Positions 18,182 to 27,558 are shown, counted from the first letter of the stretch. The stretch: DNA of 64,000 nucleotides from Nafulsella turpanensis ZLM-10 (GCF_000346615.1 NZ_ANNU01000002.1:1-64000); one strand, 5' to 3'. Numbers and translations are program-made. Notes: generated by a model from the letters alone, not told the origin.

Positions 18182-19426
18182 TTATTCCTGAAGAGAAAGT
18201 TCCCAGAAGTCTCCGAAACGCAAAGAACCATCTCCGCAGCCCAGATACCCTTTATCCCCAATGACAAACCCATGAGCATCTGAACGGGAATTGCCACCAA
18301 AATCCTCCAGCCGCGTCCAGGTATCCGTTACCGGGTCATATTCCCATAAATCCTTCATGGTATACCCACTGGCATTTCCCGTACATACATAGCCCTTTTG
18401 TCCTATGGAAAAGGAAACGGCTGATGACCTGTTCTCCAGAGTGGTGCTGTAAGAAATTACAGCAGCTGGCAAATCGGCCTTTTGGGTCCAGGTATCTGTG
18501 GCCGGATCATATTCATAAAGATCTTTATGTCTTGTGCCACTGCCATTGCCCATGCCTATATAGCCTTTATTGCCGATACTGAAAGCAACAGCGTCTGCTC
18601 TTTCACCGCCGGGGAAGTCTGCCAGTCTCTTCCAGCTGTCCGTGGCAGGATTATATTCCCAGAAATCATTATACCTACTATGCCAGGATGCCCCGGTGCC
18701 TACATAAGCTTTTTCTCCTATGGTAAAACTCACAGCATGGCTTCTCGAATCTCCCGCGAAATCAGCCTTTCTGGTCCAGTTATCTGAAGCCGGGTCATAC
18801 GCATAAAAGGCAGAAGTACTTGAGCCACCTACTGTTCCCAGGCCTACATACCCTAAGTTCCCCACCGAAAATCCAACGCCAGACTGAATGCCATAGCCGG
18901 CAAAGGCAGATAGCTTTTTCCACTGGTCGGTAGCTGGATCATACTCCCAGAAATCTGTTTGGTGGGCACTTTCCGTTCCTACTCCTGTTCCAAGATATCC
19001 TTTGCTGCCAATGGAAAAAGCAATACCTTCTACCCGAATTTCTCCTCCAAAGTCAGCGACTCTCCTCCAGGGACTTAACACCACTGTAAAATCATCTAAA
19101 GAAAGGGCTTTTTGCTCCTGAACCTTCACCGCTACCTTTCCGCTTGTAGCACCATCCGGAACGATAGCTGTAATTTCAAAAGAATCGGCCTCCACGATTT
19201 CCGCCTGTGTGCCATTGAATTCCACAATATTTTCAGAGATATTGTTACTGAAGCGGGCTCCTTTGATAACAACCTCTGTTCCGGCACTCCCTTCCTGAGG
19301 AGAAAACTCCAAGATAACTGGCATGGAATCCAATGGAATTGGCTCCTCCCCCTCTCCACAGGATACCAGGTGAAGCAGGAAAAGGAAACTTGCCAAATAA
19401 TAAGTAAGGGTTTTCATCATATTCAT
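18182..19426 (-). CDS. IPT/TIG-Kelch lipoprotein
   Basis: A 414-residue lipoprotein: signal and lipobox LHLVSC around residue 23, then an IPT/TIG domain (VILEFSPQEGSAGTEVVIKG, VEFNGTQAEIVE, AIVPDGATSGKVAV). The rest is a Kelch-type propeller of about six blades, each with the pattern F-x-I-G-x-K-x-Y-x-G-x-G and W-E-Y-D-P-A-T-D-x-W-x-x. It is probably displayed on the cell surface or in the periplasm and may bind glycans or proteins. A broken Kelch relative lies divergently at 19629-19843. Confidence 0.85.
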   Translation of the reverse strand: MNMMKTLTYYLASFLFLLHLVSCGEGEEPIPLDSMPVILEFSPQEGSAGTEVVIKGARFSNNISENIVEFNGTQAEIVEADSFEITAIVPDGATSGKVAVKVQEQKALSLDDFTVVLSPWRRVADFGGEIRVEGIAFSIGSKGYLGTGVGTESAHQTDFWEYDPATDQWKKLSAFAGYGIQSGVGFSVGNLGYVGLGTVGGSSTSAFYAYDPASDNWTRKADFAGDSRSHAVSFTIGEKAYVGTGASWHSRYNDFWEYNPATDSWKRLADFPGGERADAVAFSIGNKGYIGMGNGSGTRHKDLYEYDPATDTWTQKADLPAAVISYSTTLENRSSAVSFSIGQKGYVCTGNASGYTMKDLWEYDPVTDTWTRLEDFGGNSRSDAHGFVIGDKGYLGCGDGSLRFGDFWELSLQE

Positions 19427-19628
19427 TTCAAACTTGGTTGATAGTACTATCCATTACACCTCATACAGCACCTGTTCCTTTCTTCCCCAGATGAGCAGTT
19501 TACTTCCAGTCTTCTCACGAAAAATGAGAAAAGAAACAGCAAGTGCAGGTACATAAATTTCAGATCCCTGATTTCCGGTAAATACCTCACAGGAATCAAA
19601 GGGGATGAAATATAAAATGAATTAATTT

Positions 19629-19843
19629 ATGAAGAACAAATATGTAATAATTGCCTCGATTTTAATTTTAATGAACCCGGAGAGCCAGCAAGTTCAGGAG
19701 GAGAACCCTAGGAAGCCACCGGCTTTGGACTGAATGGGAAAAGATACATGGGTACCGGATTCCTGTTCTCTAATGAAAAATATTCCGACTGGTGGGAATA
19801 TGACCCTTCAACAGACAAATGGACCGAAAGCTTTCTACTGTAA
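19629..19843 (+). pseudogene. Kelch-repeat gene remnant
   Basis: ATG 19629 opens a signal-peptide-like frame (MKNKYVIIASILILMNPE) that stops at 19731. In another frame the sequence encodes one Kelch blade (GFGLNGKRYMGTGF, then SDWWEYDPSTDKWTESF) and a stop at 19841. The blade resembles those of the adjacent lipoprotein gene. I infer a largely deleted Kelch gene with both ends kept. Confidence 0.65.
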
Positions 19844-19921
19844 ATTTTCTTATATTATTTTTTGTTTACAGCCAGTAAACATTATTTTTGTTTAAGGATC
19901 ATCTAACTTTTTAAGCTCAAA

Positions 19922-20473
19922 ATGGCACAGTTTATTGCATTTGAAGAAAGTGTGGAAGTAAGTAGCCAGTCAATTAGTTCAGTGATAAAAGCCCTGCCGG
20001 TTAATCAGGAATTAAAAGGGGCCATCATGAAGACCCTGAGAATAGAAAAGCCTGAGGCAGGACAATGGTTTTCTCAGCAAGCCTGGTTGAATATCTATAA
20101 AGAACTGTCCGAAAGCATGGGAGACGAAGTGCTCTTTAGCATTGGCCGGTCCATTCCTGAACATATTGGCTTCCCTCCTCCGGGAACAGGCACCCTACAG
20201 AAGGCTTTAGAGTCCATTGACCAGGCTCACCGCCTGAACCATCGCGGTGGGGAAATTGGCTCCTACCGGCTGGTGGAGTTTAATGAACAGGACAAAAGAG
20301 CGGTCATGGTTTGCCAGACCCCCTACCCCAGTGAAGTGGACAGAGGCATTATTCATACAATTCTCAAAAAGTTCAGACCCGCTTCCTCTTCCAGCTATTC
20401 CGTCCAATTAAATACCGCAAGAGCCAGCAGAACAAACGGCAGTCACAGCTGCACTTTTAACATCTCCTGGTAA
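19922..20473 (+). CDS. Uncharacterised protein, possibly V4R/heme-NO-binding-like
   Basis: A 183-residue cytoplasmic protein with no signal peptide. Features: an N-terminal helical part (SISSVIKALPVNQELKGAIM), WFSQQAWLNIYKELSESMGD, then LFSIGRSIPEHIGFPPP, a SIDQAHRLNHRGGEIGSYRL segment, MVCQTPYPSEVDRGII, and a terminal GSHSCTFNISW. The order (helical start, GEIG-x-Y, C-x-x-PYP-x-x-x-DRG, terminal Cys-containing strand) recalls the V4R/HNOB-type ligand-binding fold, but this is a weak resemblance and I cannot name the family. Coding signal is good and it starts right after an AT-rich promoter region. Confidence 0.65.
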   Translation: MAQFIAFEESVEVSSQSISSVIKALPVNQELKGAIMKTLRIEKPEAGQWFSQQAWLNIYKELSESMGDEVLFSIGRSIPEHIGFPPPGTGTLQKALESIDQAHRLNHRGGEIGSYRLVEFNEQDKRAVMVCQTPYPSEVDRGIIHTILKKFRPASSSSYSVQLNTARASRTNGSHSCTFNISW

Positions 20474-20506
20474 TATCCGAAATGAGGGTATATGAGGTAA
20501 AGACAA

Positions 20507-20995
20507 TCAACTCCTACCACTCTCCTTTATCAGCTCCTTTTCCAGGGCTACGAAGCGATGGTCGTAGCGGAAAGGTTCCCGCTCCCGGATACGGACCCTG
20601 GAAAAATCCGGGTGCCGGGCATTCAGCACGACATTATACTCTTCAGGTACTACGGCTGAAGGCACCTTCAGCAGCAGCGTTTCCCCGGCTTCATACCATA
20701 CAGGACTCATTGGCTGCGTCAGCTGATGGCTGCTCTCCAGCTTCCAGTCCTGCGGCAGCTCTGCCCGGGTAATGGTCGTCACCGGCAGCTTACCCGGCAG
20801 TTCCAGCACCATCATGACAAAAGAAGCGCTCAGCACCCCCTGCCCCATCTTGTGGACCATATTTTCCAGGGAGGCCAGGGAGCGGTTAGAGGCGGTATAT
20901 ACTACAAACTGCCCCTCCTCATTCCAGCGGCCGGAAAAACCGGGTGCAAACAGTCGGTCGGCAAACTTCTCGTATACAATGCGGTAGAGCTCCAT
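20507..20995 (-). CDS. RES-domain toxin (NAD+ phosphorylase family)
   Basis: A 162-residue RES-family protein, complete in length. Motifs: YRIVYEKFADRLFAPGFSGR followed by WN, then VVYTASNRSLASLENMVHKM, PVWYEAGETLLLKVPSAVVP, and the family-typical EYNVVLNARHPDFSRVRI near the end. The conserved Arg, Tyr and Glu positions of the NAD+-binding pocket appear present. RES toxins deplete NAD+. The upstream gene is its Xre/ParS-type antitoxin, whose stop lies only 2 bp before this ATG. That antitoxin is frameshifted here, while the toxin looks intact, which is unexpected. Confidence 0.85.
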   Translation of the reverse strand: MELYRIVYEKFADRLFAPGFSGRWNEEGQFVVYTASNRSLASLENMVHKMGQGVLSASFVMMVLELPGKLPVTTITRAELPQDWKLESSHQLTQPMSPVWYEAGETLLLKVPSAVVPEEYNVVLNARHPDFSRVRIREREPFRYDHRFVALEKELIKESGRS

Positions 20996-20997
20996 GC

Positions 20998-21404
20998 TTA
21001 AACGGCATAGCCCTGTGCAATACGCATCAGCTGCTTCTCCACCTCGGCAATACCGGAAACCGAATGCAGCAGCTCCACAGGCCGCTTATGCTCCAGGCCC
21101 GGGGAAGGAATCTCCAGCCAGTCCATAAACTCAGCCGTGCTGCCAAACAGCTCATCTCCCAGGGCAAAGAGCCGGTGCAGCTTCAGGAGCTTTTCCGCCG
21201 CATCGTTTTTAATTTCTTTCCGGAATTCCTGTAGTTGTCCACCGTTTTGGAGTCGACACCGAGAAAGCCGGCGAGTTCATCTTTACGGAAGCCGGAATGC
21301 TGGAGCAAAGCAGTAAAATACTTAGCCTCCAAACCCTCTGCGGCCTTACTGACCAGGGCAAGGTTTTCTTCTATCACCAGTAATTTTTTTTTGGCTATGC
21401 TCAT
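20998..21404 (-). pseudogene. Xre/MbcA/ParS-type antitoxin, frameshifted
   Basis: The upstream part (to codon ~65) contains the Xre-like region FLGVDSKTVDNYRNSGKKLK. It then leaves frame and stops. In the next frame the sequence continues NDAAEKLLKLHRLFALGDEL, FGSTAEFMDWLEIPSPGLEH and RPVELLHSVSGIAEVEKQLM to a stop at 20998. This is the DUF2384/ParS toxin-binding domain. The break is at a run of five T on the plus strand (21206-21210, A on the coding strand); one more A would restore the frame. It could be a real mutation, a sequencing error, or slippage in a homopolymer. Confidence 0.8.
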
Positions 21405-22193
21405 ACAAAATGTCCTGCCTGCTTGTTAAGCATACGTATTTTTCCTTAAACAAAACGTAAATTTCCTCTAAAACTATTTTCCCCTGTGCAGCACTCTTCT
21501 AATGCTCCAAAGGACCTCCTTTTCTCCCCTGAGGAAAGGGACCCGATTGGAAATGCGCCCCCTGCAGAAACGAAGGCCTGTAAGTAGAGAAAGGGCAAAA
21601 AAATGGAAGTGGTCTCTTCTGAATGGCTGTTGCTTTCATCTTCAGGAAAGTGGTTTTAGCAGATATAATCCACCTCCCGGCAAAGTGGTGGGAAAAACCC
21701 GGACAGACAGCCGGTAACCCGGTGCTGTTTAGAAGCTGTCCTTTCCAACAGGGGCATTCCTATGACCTGAGAAAAATATCCGTTTATCTAAACCTCCACA
21801 AGGATATAACGACCCGGCTAAAAAGAGAAACAAGTACCGCTGTAAAATCCGTCCTCCCTCCTCTTATGTTATCTGTCTTTTTTGAATAAAAGATTACACA
21901 ATTAGCATTTAATGAAACTAATCCTATGGAATACTGATTTTTAGGATTTCCCCTCTCCATCGACGGTTAGCTTGGCAAAATTGCAGGGGAAGGGCTCCGT
22001 TTTCTCCTGCTGCTGGTACTAAAAGAGCATGAAACTTTTTGTTACTTAATCTCCAACTTTTAACCATCAGCAAAACATTACTCCTGCTTTTCCCGGGACA
22101 TCCTTTCCCAGCGTTTCCCCGGCTTCCTTTATTAAATTGTTTAGAGATATAATTAGTAACATTGCATAGAAGTTAAACAAAAAAAATAAATCT
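21405..22193. other. Non-coding gap
   Basis: Nearly 800 bp with only short frames of random-looking composition. The last ~60 bp are AT-rich and probably hold the promoter of the receiver gene at 22194. Confidence 0.5.
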
Positions 22194-22595
22194 ATGCCTT
22201 TCTGTAAATTGGCTTGGCTCATTGACGATGACCAAACCGCCAACTTTTATAGTGAATTTATCCTCAAAACAAATGACTTTGCCGCTGAAGCCAGGTCTTT
22301 TACAAATCCTCAGGAGGCTTTAGCAGAACTTGAGGCTTCTGTTGCTTCAGGCACCTTCCCAGAGTTTATTTTTTTAGATTTAAATATGCCCATTCTGGAT
22401 GGGTGGAAGTTTCTGGAAGTATTCCGCCAGCTACCCCAGTCAGTAAAAGACAAGTGCACATTATACATTCTTTCCTCTTCAGTAGATGAGGATGATATTA
22501 ACTTGTCCAAGCTATATGAAGAGGTACGGGACTTCTTATCGAAACCCCTCAAAAAGCGGGATCTGGAAAATATCAAATTTCAATCCCGACGATAA
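22194..22595 (+). CDS. Single-domain response regulator
   Basis: A 133-residue stand-alone receiver. The acidic pair is in WLIDDDQTANFYSE, the phospho-acceptor is Asp62 (FIFLDLNMPILDGW), the Ser switch residue is in LYILSSSVDEDD, and the Lys is in FLSKPLKKRDLENI. No output domain, so it likely passes phosphate or binds a partner protein. It belongs to the Rcp1/CheY-like subgroup that is often found beside PAS kinases in Cytophagales; the nearest kinase is 660 bp downstream. Confidence 0.9.
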   Translation: MPFCKLAWLIDDDQTANFYSEFILKTNDFAAEARSFTNPQEALAELEASVASGTFPEFIFLDLNMPILDGWKFLEVFRQLPQSVKDKCTLYILSSSVDEDDINLSKLYEEVRDFLSKPLKKRDLENIKFQSRR

Positions 22596-23257
22596 GGATT
22601 AAAACCAAAGGACCTTTTAAGGTAGTCCATTCATGAGAGACGGGGCGGCGAACACATCTTCATTCCTTCTCCTGTACTGTAGAGATATTATCGTTTAAAA
22701 AGGAAATTTTAATTAAACTAAAGGCCGCTATCCGGCCATAAATAAGCCTAAGGTTAAGAGTCGTAATGGTCATCTACAATAAAAAGGAACTGGATACAGG
22801 AGTACAGTGAAAAGGCTTTTGAAGCCGGCTCAGATAAGGTGGTTGTGCCCGTGCGGGTTAATAATTCCGCAGGCGAAAAACCGGGAACCGGAATGGAGAA
22901 AATGGTAAAGTTACATGGATAAGGACACCCCTGGCCGGGAGAACTACAAAAGTGAAAAAGGGACTATGAGCCGGAAGAAAGAAAGGCAGGTTTTATGGTA
23001 TCTCCTCCCGGCTTTTGTTCCTCATGCTAAAAAATTCAGCGCTGAAACCGGGAAGAATTAAGCTTCTAAGCTGGCGGTTTACTTCTTTTGCTTTAGCCCT
23101 TTGAGGAAAAGTACAGCAGCCTTCCATGGATAAAACACTGAAAGCGTGATTTTTACACGTTTTCTCTTACTTTTACTCCGGGTTCTATCCCACATTAGTG
23201 ATATAATATTAGCTTTACATACTCAAAAGGAAGAAGTAACCGACAATTATAGATGAG
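22596..23257. other. Gap with a short unidentified coding remnant
   Basis: At about 22789-22920 one plus frame reads WIQEYSEKAFEAGSDKVVVP, VRVNNSAGEKPGTG and MEKMVKLHG before a stop. It has protein-like composition but no start and no family I recognise. The remainder shows nothing apart from AT-rich promoter-like sequence before 23258. Confidence 0.35.
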
Positions 23258-25804
23258 ATGGAGTTGAGTAAAAATATTAGGGCCTGGGAAAAGATAGTCA
23301 ATAGTTCTCCTGATATCATTAATACTATTGATAAAGAAGGCATTACAAAAAATACCAATGGAGCCTGTAAAAACATCTTAGGATATGAAGATGAAGAAAT
23401 CATCGGGTACTCTGTCAGTAGTTTTATCCACCCTGAGGACTTAATTCCATCCCTTGAGATCTTGCATCATGTCATCAATGGTGAAAGGGTAAGAAACTTT
23501 AAAAACCGTTGCTTCCATAAAAATGGACAGGAAGTAACTATCGAATGGTCGGTGGTCTGGTCTGAAGAAGATCAGGTTTTTCTGTGTGTAGGCCGTGACA
23601 TTACCCAGCAGGAACTTGCTCAGCAAAAGTTACAGGAAAAGGATGAATTTTACCAAACGCTGGCAGAGCATGGCTCGGATTTGCTTATTGTGTTTGACGA
23701 TAAGCTGAATTATAAATATTGCGGTAGTTCCATTTCAAAAGAATTAGGATATGAGCCAGAGCAGCTGATTGGTAAAAATGCTTTTCATTATATCCATCCG
23801 GAGGATAGCCTGCTCATAAAGGAGTCCTTATCTGAAATTTTAGATTCAGGCGACTCTTTAAAGGTTTCTGAGTTCCGCTTCAAGGATGCGAATGGAGACT
23901 GGCGGTGGCTGGAGTTAACTGCCAGCAACCAGTTGCATAACCCTGCGATAAATGGGCTCGTAGTGAACTCTCGTGACATAACAGAAAGAATTCACCATAA
24001 ATTAAAACTACAGGAAAGCACAGAAAGATTTAAATCCCTTTTTGACAACAATCTGGATATGGTCTTTCTGCAGAACAAAGAAGGGGTAGTGCTCGATGTA
24101 AATATTGCTGCTCTTTCATTTTTAGGTGTTCAAAGGGAGGATTTAGTGGGAAGGCCGCTGTATGAACTGCTATCTGAAGAGGTAATTATGGATTTTGGAA
24201 AAGGTCTTCAGACTGCTTTGAACGGCGAGTCTGTACACTTTGAAAGTGCTGTACCCTTTGAAGAAAAGAAAAATTACATCTTTGATATTGCCACCATTCC
24301 AGTAGTGGTGAATGGCGACATCATTGGTGTCTATTGCGTATTTCGGGATATTACTGAGCTGGTTAGCTCCCATCGGATAAACCAGCAGCAGACTGAAAAA
24401 CTCCATATTATCCTGGAAAGTATAACGGATGCTTTCTTTGCCCTGGACCGGAACTGGAACTTTACCTACGTCAATAGCGAGTTTGAAAAACTGATTGGTG
24501 AGGATAGGGAAAAGCTGTTAGGGGAGAATGTCTGTGACTTTTCTCAGGAAATCTTAAACGGAGAGTTTTTCAGGAAGTACAGTTTTGCAGTTAAAGAGGA
24601 AGAGGTTACTTACTATGAAACATATTATGAACCGCTTGATAAATGGCTGGCATTAAAATCTTACCCTTCAGAAGAAGGTTTATCTGTTTTCATCACTGAT
24701 GTTACGGAAAAAGTGAAAGCCAAGAAGGAGTTGGAAAAGCTTTCGCTTGTGGCCAGCAAAACCACCAATGGGGTTATCATTATGGATGCTGAGGGGAAGA
24801 CGGAATGGGTAAATGACGGTTTTTCCAAACTCACTGGTCATACCCTTTCTGATATGGTGGGAAAACGACCAGATACGGTTCTTCGTGGCGCAGAAACAGA
24901 CAGGGCTTTATCCGATAGAATAGGTAAAAGTTTAGAGCGTAAAAAAAGCCATACAGAGGAAGCATTAGTATACAAAAAGTCCGGAGGGAAGGTGTGGCTT
25001 AACTTAAATATAACCCCTGTTTTAGATGAAAAGGGTAGTATCACAAGGTTCGTTACTATACAGACGGACATTACCGAAAGGAAAGCAGCAGAGGAAAATC
25101 AGAATAAGTTAACAAAGGATTTATATCGTCAGAACAGCGACCTGCAACAGTTTACCTATATCGTTTCTCATAACCTGCGGGCTCCGGTCGCCAACGCAAT
25201 GGGACTGGTAGATTTGATTACGGAAGTTGATCCGGATTCTGAAAATTTCCCTGTTTTTATTGACTACCTTAAATCCAGCGTCTATAAAATGGACACTGTG
25301 TTGAAAGACCTCAATACCATTCTTTCGATAAGGGATAAAAAAGGCACCGTACATAAGGAAAAGGTTCAACTCCTCGGCATATGCCAGCAGGCCATAGAAG
25401 AGCTACAGGAGCCTTTAAAATCCTGTGGCGGAGAGGTTTTGATGAATATTGAAGAAAGCATTTGCGTGAATGGAAATAAAGCCTACCTTTACAGTGTATT
25501 CTACAACCTCTTATCTAACGCCATCAAATATCGTTCTCCTGAACGTCCCCTGAAAGTGGACATCAAATGCTTTGGCAGCAAGGAAAGAGGCACCATTCTA
25601 TCATTTACAGATAACGGCTCTGGGTTCGACAGGAAGACTGCTGGAAAAGATGTATTCAAGCTGTATAAGAGATTTCACACCCACTCTGAAGGAAGAGGTA
25701 TCGGTCTGTTCCTGGTCAGGACCCACCTTGAAGCAATGGGTGGCCATATAGAAGTTAGTAGCCAGCTTAATGTAGGCACAAGGTTCTTGATTTATTTGAG
25801 ATAA
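23258..25804 (+). CDS. Multi-PAS sensor histidine kinase
   Basis: An 848-residue soluble hybrid-free kinase. Five PAS domains follow each other: about 10-125 (SSPDIINTIDKEGITKNTNG), 127-250, 255-375, 380-485 and 490-615, the last starting LVASKTTNGVIIMDAEGKTE. Then comes a DHp helix pair with His638 in IVSHNLRAPVANAMGLVDLI and an ATPase domain at ~730-848 with an N-box (YNLLSNAIKY), and G-boxes FTDNGSGFDR and GRGIGLFLVRTHLEAMGGHI. No membrane segment, so it senses an internal signal or a cofactor-bound ligand. The receiver gene starts 4 bp after its stop. Confidence 0.92.
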   Translation: MELSKNIRAWEKIVNSSPDIINTIDKEGITKNTNGACKNILGYEDEEIIGYSVSSFIHPEDLIPSLEILHHVINGERVRNFKNRCFHKNGQEVTIEWSVVWSEEDQVFLCVGRDITQQELAQQKLQEKDEFYQTLAEHGSDLLIVFDDKLNYKYCGSSISKELGYEPEQLIGKNAFHYIHPEDSLLIKESLSEILDSGDSLKVSEFRFKDANGDWRWLELTASNQLHNPAINGLVVNSRDITERIHHKLKLQESTERFKSLFDNNLDMVFLQNKEGVVLDVNIAALSFLGVQREDLVGRPLYELLSEEVIMDFGKGLQTALNGESVHFESAVPFEEKKNYIFDIATIPVVVNGDIIGVYCVFRDITELVSSHRINQQQTEKLHIILESITDAFFALDRNWNFTYVNSEFEKLIGEDREKLLGENVCDFSQEILNGEFFRKYSFAVKEEEVTYYETYYEPLDKWLALKSYPSEEGLSVFITDVTEKVKAKKELEKLSLVASKTTNGVIIMDAEGKTEWVNDGFSKLTGHTLSDMVGKRPDTVLRGAETDRALSDRIGKSLERKKSHTEEALVYKKSGGKVWLNLNITPVLDEKGSITRFVTIQTDITERKAAEENQNKLTKDLYRQNSDLQQFTYIVSHNLRAPVANAMGLVDLITEVDPDSENFPVFIDYLKSSVYKMDTVLKDLNTILSIRDKKGTVHKEKVQLLGICQQAIEELQEPLKSCGGEVLMNIEESICVNGNKAYLYSVFYNLLSNAIKYRSPERPLKVDIKCFGSKERGTILSFTDNGSGFDRKTAGKDVFKLYKRFHTHSEGRGIGLFLVRTHLEAMGGHIEVSSQLNVGTRFLIYLR

Positions 25805-25808
25805 ATAT

Positions 25809-26195
25809 ATGAAAGTAGTCATCATTGATGATGAACAAGTAAGTCTCTTTCTTATTCAGCAAAGGTTAATACATGATGGAGTAGCAACAGAAAAGAATGT
25901 CCTTAGCTTTCAGTCTGCTAAAGAAGCTTTAACTTCTTTAGTGCAACATGATAAAGACTTCCCAGATATTATTCTCTTAGATTTAAACATGCCTGAAATG
26001 GATGGGTGGAAGTTCTTAAAGGAACTTGCAGCCTACGAACCAAAGATTACGGGGCAATGTAGAATCTTCATTTTAACTACCTCTCTTGATGTGTTAGACG
26101 AAGATAGAGCGAAGGGTCATTCTATGGTCGCTGGTTTCTTTCACAAACCTCTCAGTAGTGAGGATATAAAGAAAATAGTATCTACGAAACCCTAA
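25809..26195 (+). CDS. Single-domain response regulator paired with the PAS kinase
   Basis: A 128-residue receiver: acidic residues in VVIIDDEQVSLFLI, phospho-acceptor Asp58 (IILLDLNMPEMDGW), Thr in IFILTTSLDV, Lys in FFHKPLSSEDIKKI. It starts 4 bp after the kinase stop, so the two are co-transcribed and presumably a kinase-receiver pair. Without an output domain it may act in a phosphorelay or by protein contact. Confidence 0.92.
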   Translation: MKVVIIDDEQVSLFLIQQRLIHDGVATEKNVLSFQSAKEALTSLVQHDKDFPDIILLDLNMPEMDGWKFLKELAAYEPKITGQCRIFILTTSLDVLDEDRAKGHSMVAGFFHKPLSSEDIKKIVSTKP

Positions 26196-26259
26196 ACCCG
26201 GTTTAAGGGAAGATGGGGGCAAGATTCTTTGGTTTAACCATAAATACTAAGGCTGGAGC

Positions 26260-26787
26260 ATGGAAAATAAGTTTGGCATCCGGATAATCCCTAATAATGA
26301 GAAGGAAAGGCTGGCAAAGCTGGAAAGCTATAACAACCTGGATAGGGTTCAGGAAGGAGGACCATTTACCCATATAGCAGCTATGGCTTCTCAGGTATTT
26401 AAGGTGCCCATCGCACTGGTATCGTTTGTAGGGAAGGAACGCGTGCTATTTAAGGGAAATGTAGGCATGGAAGGTACTGATGGAGCAGGTAGAGGCGAAA
26501 GCTTATGCTCGGTGGCTATTTTACAAGATGAAGTTACGGTTTTTAAAAATGCCAGTGAAGAGGCATGCTTACTCGCTCATCCATTAGTTACAGGAAGCTT
26601 CGGGTTTAAGTTCTATGCTGGCGCTCCATTAATAACATCGGATGGTTTTAATATAGGGACGGTGTGCATCATTGATAGGAAGCCAAGAGAATTTTCCGAA
26701 GATGACCGGTACCTCCTGGAGAGCTTAGCCACTATTGTAATGGATGAACTGGAAGAAAGCAGATACCCGAAAAGCCTCGCATTGTAA
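26260..26787 (+). CDS. GAF-domain protein
   Basis: A 175-residue protein that is almost entirely one GAF domain: NEKERLAKLESYNNLDRVQE, FTHIAAMASQVFKVPIALVS, then RGESLCSVAILQDEVTVFKN, HPLVTGSFGFKFYAGAPLIT and IGTVCIIDRKPREFSEDD. This matches the stand-alone GAF proteins linked to signalling in Bacteroidota. The Cys in ESLCS is a common position for chromophore or redox ligation in related domains, but that is only a possibility. It follows the kinase-receiver pair after 64 bp and may share its transcript. Confidence 0.85.
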   Translation: MENKFGIRIIPNNEKERLAKLESYNNLDRVQEGGPFTHIAAMASQVFKVPIALVSFVGKERVLFKGNVGMEGTDGAGRGESLCSVAILQDEVTVFKNASEEACLLAHPLVTGSFGFKFYAGAPLITSDGFNIGTVCIIDRKPREFSEDDRYLLESLATIVMDELEESRYPKSLAL

Positions 26788-26856
26788 AGGGGTTGGTTCG
26801 ATGACTCTAAAAAACTAAACAGTCAACGTCGAATTTTCATTTACCAAGTTTGCCGG

Positions 26857-27558
26857 TCACTGTCCGGGTAAGTGCGCCGTCAGACTCCTGTACTTACCAT
26901 TCCGCACCACCACATAGCGCCCGAGACTGGCGAAGCCATCTGTTCCCCAGGCGGCCCATTCCACATATCCGGAAAAAGCAGCAACTGAATATTCGCGCGT
27001 ACCCGGTAAACCAGACAGCACAATTCCTTTACATCCGTTCCCGAGAGTAATTACTGTTTTTACGGGTTTAAGTTCACTATACTGCTTCATCTTCTCTTCC
27101 ACCAGCGCATCCATCTCTTGCGGTTCCGCCTTATAAACCAGGCCAATATGTGCCACAGGCTCCTCTGTATGCCCGCTTGCTTCCTGCTCTTGCGTTTCCT
27201 GGTTTCGGTAAAGCAGAAAGCCATATTTCTGCTCGAACAGTACCGGATCCTTTTTTACCTGCCAGTCATCCCGTAGGGGCAGCGATACACCTGTTACGGC
27301 ATCGCTGAGTGAAGAAAAAGCCTGCTCCTGTTCTGCTTTAGGCAAGCCCGGATCAGGCTCATCCGCCTTTTCGCAGGAGATGAGTACAGAGGCTGCGGCC
27401 AGAAGTGCGGTAAAGAAATAGTTAATTTTTTCACTGTAGAATGGGTTAAAGTTGAAAAATATAAAAAGCCCTGAGGTCAGGATTTCAGCATGACGACCTC
27501 CTTTTAGAAAAAGAAAAGAATACATCAGAAATAAAATAAAGCGAAAAAGGAAGCCCAC
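26857..27558 (-). pseudogene. Chimeric remnant of the M23-type lipoprotein
   Basis: The central part is clearly related to the lipoprotein at 5495-6889: ALLAAASVLISCEKADEPDP, VTGVSLPLRDDWQVKKDPVL, EQKYGFLLYRN, GNGCKGIVLSGLPGTREYSV. Directly after YSV the sequence jumps to AAFSGYVEWAAWGTDGFASL and stops at TAHLPGQ, so ~200 residues are missing and the M23 half is cut short. The last 120 bp are almost identical to the other gene while the rest is not. The 5' end is also damaged: a likely GTG start at 27434 (KKLTIS) needs one extra base to join the lipobox frame. Confidence 0.75.
26864..26983. repeat. 120-bp segment shared with 5778-5897
   Basis: 118 of 120 bases match the M23-type lipoprotein gene at 5778-5897. 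It forms the 3' end of the remnant's reading frame. Confidence 0.85.
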
